Assembly: GCA_016650415.1 (NCBI GenBank) | Contig: JAENVU010000481.1 | Location: 1 to 20,245 of the forward strand | DNA from: Acidimicrobiia bacterium | Lineage (GTDB): Bacteria > Actinomycetota > Acidimicrobiia > IMCC26256 > JAENVU01 | Direction: 5' to 3' | DNA: 20,245 bases | In this document: one piece after another, positions 18,138 through 20,245 of the stretch | Layout of the letters: the number at the start of each line of letters is the position of its first letter | How positions within the stretch are numbered: position 1 is the stretch's first letter | Program-made: the position numbers and the translations under genes | Notes under the pieces: generated by a model | What the model was told of the DNA's origin: nothing | Database searches by the model: none | Seen by the model: only the letters and a program-made list of their open reading frames with translations

Positions 18138-20245
18138 ATGTGCGGCATCGTGGCGGTCTTGCGCCGACCCTCGGATCGAACCCCTCCAGAGCTCTCGGCG
18201 CTGGTGGAGATCGCGGCCGCAGCCACGGCTGATCTGACTCGCGCGGTTTCGGGCGCGCCGAGTTGGATCGAGGATCTCGTAGCGGCGGCCCACCACCTCG
18301 GAACCGTCGATGCCCTCCTCCGTGGCGGTCCGGGCGTCCGGGCACTCATCGCCGGCGGGCCGGACGCGTCCCACCTCCTCGGCGAACTCGACCGCCAGGC
18401 CCTCCTCGTGGCCGAACTCGATGCCGCCCTCGACGGGGACCGGGCCCTCGCCGCCGCCGAAGCCGGTGAGTCGCTCAACGCAGCACTTGCCGACGTCAAG
18501 GACAATCTGTGGTCGCTGCGCACCGACCGGGTCGGCACGGCCGCGGCGGTCGGGTCACTCACTCGAGGAATCAATGATCGCGCCGCGGTCGACGGTTACC
18601 TCTCGGTCCACGTGGCGCTCGCGGCCATCGACCGGCTCGAAGTGCGGGGCCGCGACTCGGCGGGAGTCGAGATCGTGGTCCGCGACCCCGCGCTCGATGC
18701 CGCCGACGCGGCCACGCTCGCCGAGTGTGCGGCCCGGACCGATGATCTTCACCGGTCGCGGTCGGTGCGGGTGGTCGACGGCGCTCGCTGCTTCGTCTAC
18801 AAGGCCGCGGCCGAGATTGGTGAACTCGGGGACAACGTCGCGATGCTCCGTGCCGCGATTGCCGCCGACGATCTGTTGCACCGCACCTTGACGAGTCCCA
18901 CTGCCGAAGTGGTGGTCCTCGGGCATACGCGATGGGCGAGCGTCGGGATCATCTCGGAGGCGAACGCGCACCCGCTCGACCAAGCCGAGATCAGCCGGTT
19001 CGGTACGTCGTACGCGGCCGCCGCCCTCAACGGCGATGTCGACAACTACGCGGAACTCGTCGGTCTTCATTCTCTCGATATCGCGCCGGAGATCACCACG
19101 GATGCCAAGGTGATCCCGGCATTGCTCGCTCGTGGTATCGACGGTGGCCAGGACCCGGTCGACGCGTTCCGCGACGCGGTCGCGACGTTCGAAGGGTCCG
19201 TCGCGATCGGCGCGCACACCAGCGCGGCGCCGGGCCGGGTCTTCCTCGCGCTGCGCGGGAGTGGTCAGGGCGTCTACGTCGGCGTGGCCGAGGATGCGTT
19301 CGTGGTCGCGAGTGAGCCGTACGGGCTCGTCGAGGAGACGCGCACCTACCTGCGCCTCGACGGCGAGACGCCGGCCAACCCTGCGAACCCGGCTGGGAGC
19401 CGAGGTCAGATCGTCGTGCTCGACGCCGAACGCGCCGGACACGTCGACGGCATTCGCCGCTTTGCCTACGACGGGACGGTGGTCCCGGTCACCGCCGACG
19501 AGTTCGTGCATGCCGAGATCACCACGCGCGACATCGACCGTGGTGATTACCCGCATTTCCTCTTGAAGGAGATCACCGAAGCACCCCAGTCGTTTCGGAA
19601 GACGCTGCGCGGCAAGCTCCTCGAGACCGACGGTCGTCTCCACGTCGAGTTGGGTCCGGACACGATTCCGGCCGACCTGCGGGCGCGGCTGGCGGCCGGC
19701 ACGATCGGACGCGTCATCGTCATCGGGCAAGGAACCGCCGCGGTCGCGGGTCAGAGCCTCGCAGCCGCACTCGTCGACGCGATCGGTGCTGCCCATCCGC
19801 TGCGCGTGCAAGCGATGCTCGCGACTGAACTCTCCGGCTTCGGGCTCACCAGCGATATGAGTGATGCGCTCGTCGTCGCGATTTCCCAGAGTGGTACCAC
19901 GACCGACACGAATACCACCGTCGACCTCGCTCGTTCGCGGGGCGCCGCGGTGATCGCGATCGTGAACCGGCGCAACAGTGACCTCGTCGATCGGTCCGAC
20001 GGTGTGCTCTACACCGCCGACGGCCGCGATGTGGAGATGAGCGTTGCATCCACGAAGGCGTTCTACGCGCAGGTGGCGGCCGGGTTCTTGCTCGCGGAAG
20101 CGCTGGCCGAGGCACTGGGTGTCGCCGCGCGCGGCGACGAGTTGCTCCGCGGGTTGCGGGCGCTCCCCGACGCAATGGCGGCGGTGCTCCACCAGCGTGA
20201 CGCAATTGCGCGCGCCGCCCAGGCCCACGCGCCGTCCCGTCGGTA
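18138..20245 (+). CDS. GlmS-like glutamine:fructose-6-phosphate aminotransferase, enlarged, 3' end missing
   Basis: The visible 702 residues run off the window. The family makes glucosamine-6-phosphate from fructose-6-phosphate and glutamine. The N-terminus MCGIVAV exposes the nucleophile Cys2 after Met removal. The next glutaminase block, EVRGRDSAG, is only at 168-176 (about 24-32 in E. coli GlmS), so about 140 mostly helical residues are inserted. HTRWA is at 263-267, NG of the oxyanion hole at 298-299 in AALNGDVDNYAEL, and the TDAKVI Asp at 322. Ser-Val replaces the usual Thr-His after RWA. The linker block YPHFLLKEITEAPQSFRKTL starts at 471. The first SIS domain has VVAISQSGTTTDT (579-591) and VASTKAF. 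The second SIS domain would lie beyond the window. glmM is 86 bases upstream. It could be a divergent paralogue with a related substrate. Confidence 0.88.
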   Translation, partial: MCGIVAVLRRPSDRTPPELSALVEIAAAATADLTRAVSGAPSWIEDLVAAAHHLGTVDALLRGGPGVRALIAGGPDASHLLGELDRQALLVAELDAALDGDRALAAAEAGESLNAALADVKDNLWSLRTDRVGTAAAVGSLTRGINDRAAVDGYLSVHVALAAIDRLEVRGRDSAGVEIVVRDPALDAADAATLAECAARTDDLHRSRSVRVVDGARCFVYKAAAEIGELGDNVAMLRAAIAADDLLHRTLTSPTAEVVVLGHTRWASVGIISEANAHPLDQAEISRFGTSYAAAALNGDVDNYAELVGLHSLDIAPEITTDAKVIPALLARGIDGGQDPVDAFRDAVATFEGSVAIGAHTSAAPGRVFLALRGSGQGVYVGVAEDAFVVASEPYGLVEETRTYLRLDGETPANPANPAGSRGQIVVLDAERAGHVDGIRRFAYDGTVVPVTADEFVHAEITTRDIDRGDYPHFLLKEITEAPQSFRKTLRGKLLETDGRLHVELGPDTIPADLRARLAAGTIGRVIVIGQGTAAVAGQSLAAALVDAIGAAHPLRVQAMLATELSGFGLTSDMSDALVVAISQSGTTTDTNTTVDLARSRGAAVIAIVNRRNSDLVDRSDGVLYTADGRDVEMSVASTKAFYAQVAAGFLLAEALAEALGVAARGDELLRGLRALPDAMAAVLHQRDAIARAAQAHAPSRR

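Noticed and set aside
18555..20228. 557-codon minus-strand open frame
   Set aside because: It is wholly antisense to the glmS-like gene, whose plus-strand frame shows conserved catalytic blocks; the minus product is rich in Arg, Asp and His with no recognisable domain, a high-G+C shadow.
1..20245. CRISPR arrays, tRNA or rRNA genes, insertion sequences, phage or defence genes
   Set aside because: I read for direct repeats with spacers, tRNA-like stems, transposase motifs and known defence domains and found none.

Overview
The window is G+C-rich bacterial DNA with many GTG and TTG starts, tightly overlapping genes (ATGA, GTGA and TAGTG junctions) and Cys4-type (zinc-binding) ribosomal proteins S4 and L36. 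The gene content (infA-rpmJ-rpsM-rpsK-rpsD-rpoA-rplQ-truA, then rplM-rpsI-glmM) fits an actinobacterium. By feel it is an early-branching one such as Acidimicrobiia, but that placement is an inference I cannot test here. I see no rRNA, tRNA, CRISPR array, insertion sequence or phage gene.

Left part, 1-9286: a cell-surface polysaccharide locus. In order: the 3' end of a GT-B glycosyltransferase; a UDP-GlcNAc/ManNAc-type 6-dehydrogenase; a polysaccharide deacetylase; a GT4 glycosyltransferase; a GNAT acetyltransferase; and a WecA/MraY-family polyprenyl-phosphate sugar-1-phosphate transferase that would prime the glycan on a lipid carrier. Next comes an unrecognised polytopic membrane protein on the opposite strand, then a membrane-anchored CapD/WbpM-type nucleotide-sugar dehydratase and RmlA (dTDP-glucose synthesis). 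Most junctions on the plus strand overlap by 1-16 bases, so genes 2-6 are probably one operon. Together they supply activated uronic, 6-deoxy and dTDP sugars, link them, and modify them by acetylation or deacetylation.

Middle part, about 9550-13608: the alpha ribosomal-protein operon, infA, rpmJ, rpsM, rpsK, rpsD, rpoA, rplQ, truA. infA is clearly complete from its second residue onward, but no ATG, GTG or TTG exists at its expected start. Hairpins cover the rpsD ribosome-binding site and the rpsD-rpoA gap.

A minus-strand pair (13605-15643) lies between truA and rplM: an alkaline-phosphatase-superfamily phosphodiesterase whose active-site blocks appear in circularly permuted order, coupled to a small lipoprotein.

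Right part, 15740-20245: rplM-rpsI-glmM, then a GlmS-like glutamine:fructose-6-phosphate aminotransferase that runs off the window. Its glutaminase domain carries about 140 extra residues right after the N-terminal Cys and further insertions downstream. GlmM and this enzyme act in UDP-GlcNAc synthesis, which feeds both peptidoglycan and the polysaccharide locus at the left.

No unmistakably new multi-gene system is visible. The strongest leads are the start-codon-less infA, the permuted phosphodiesterase with its lipoprotein partner, the enlarged GlmS, and the orphan membrane protein in the glycan locus.
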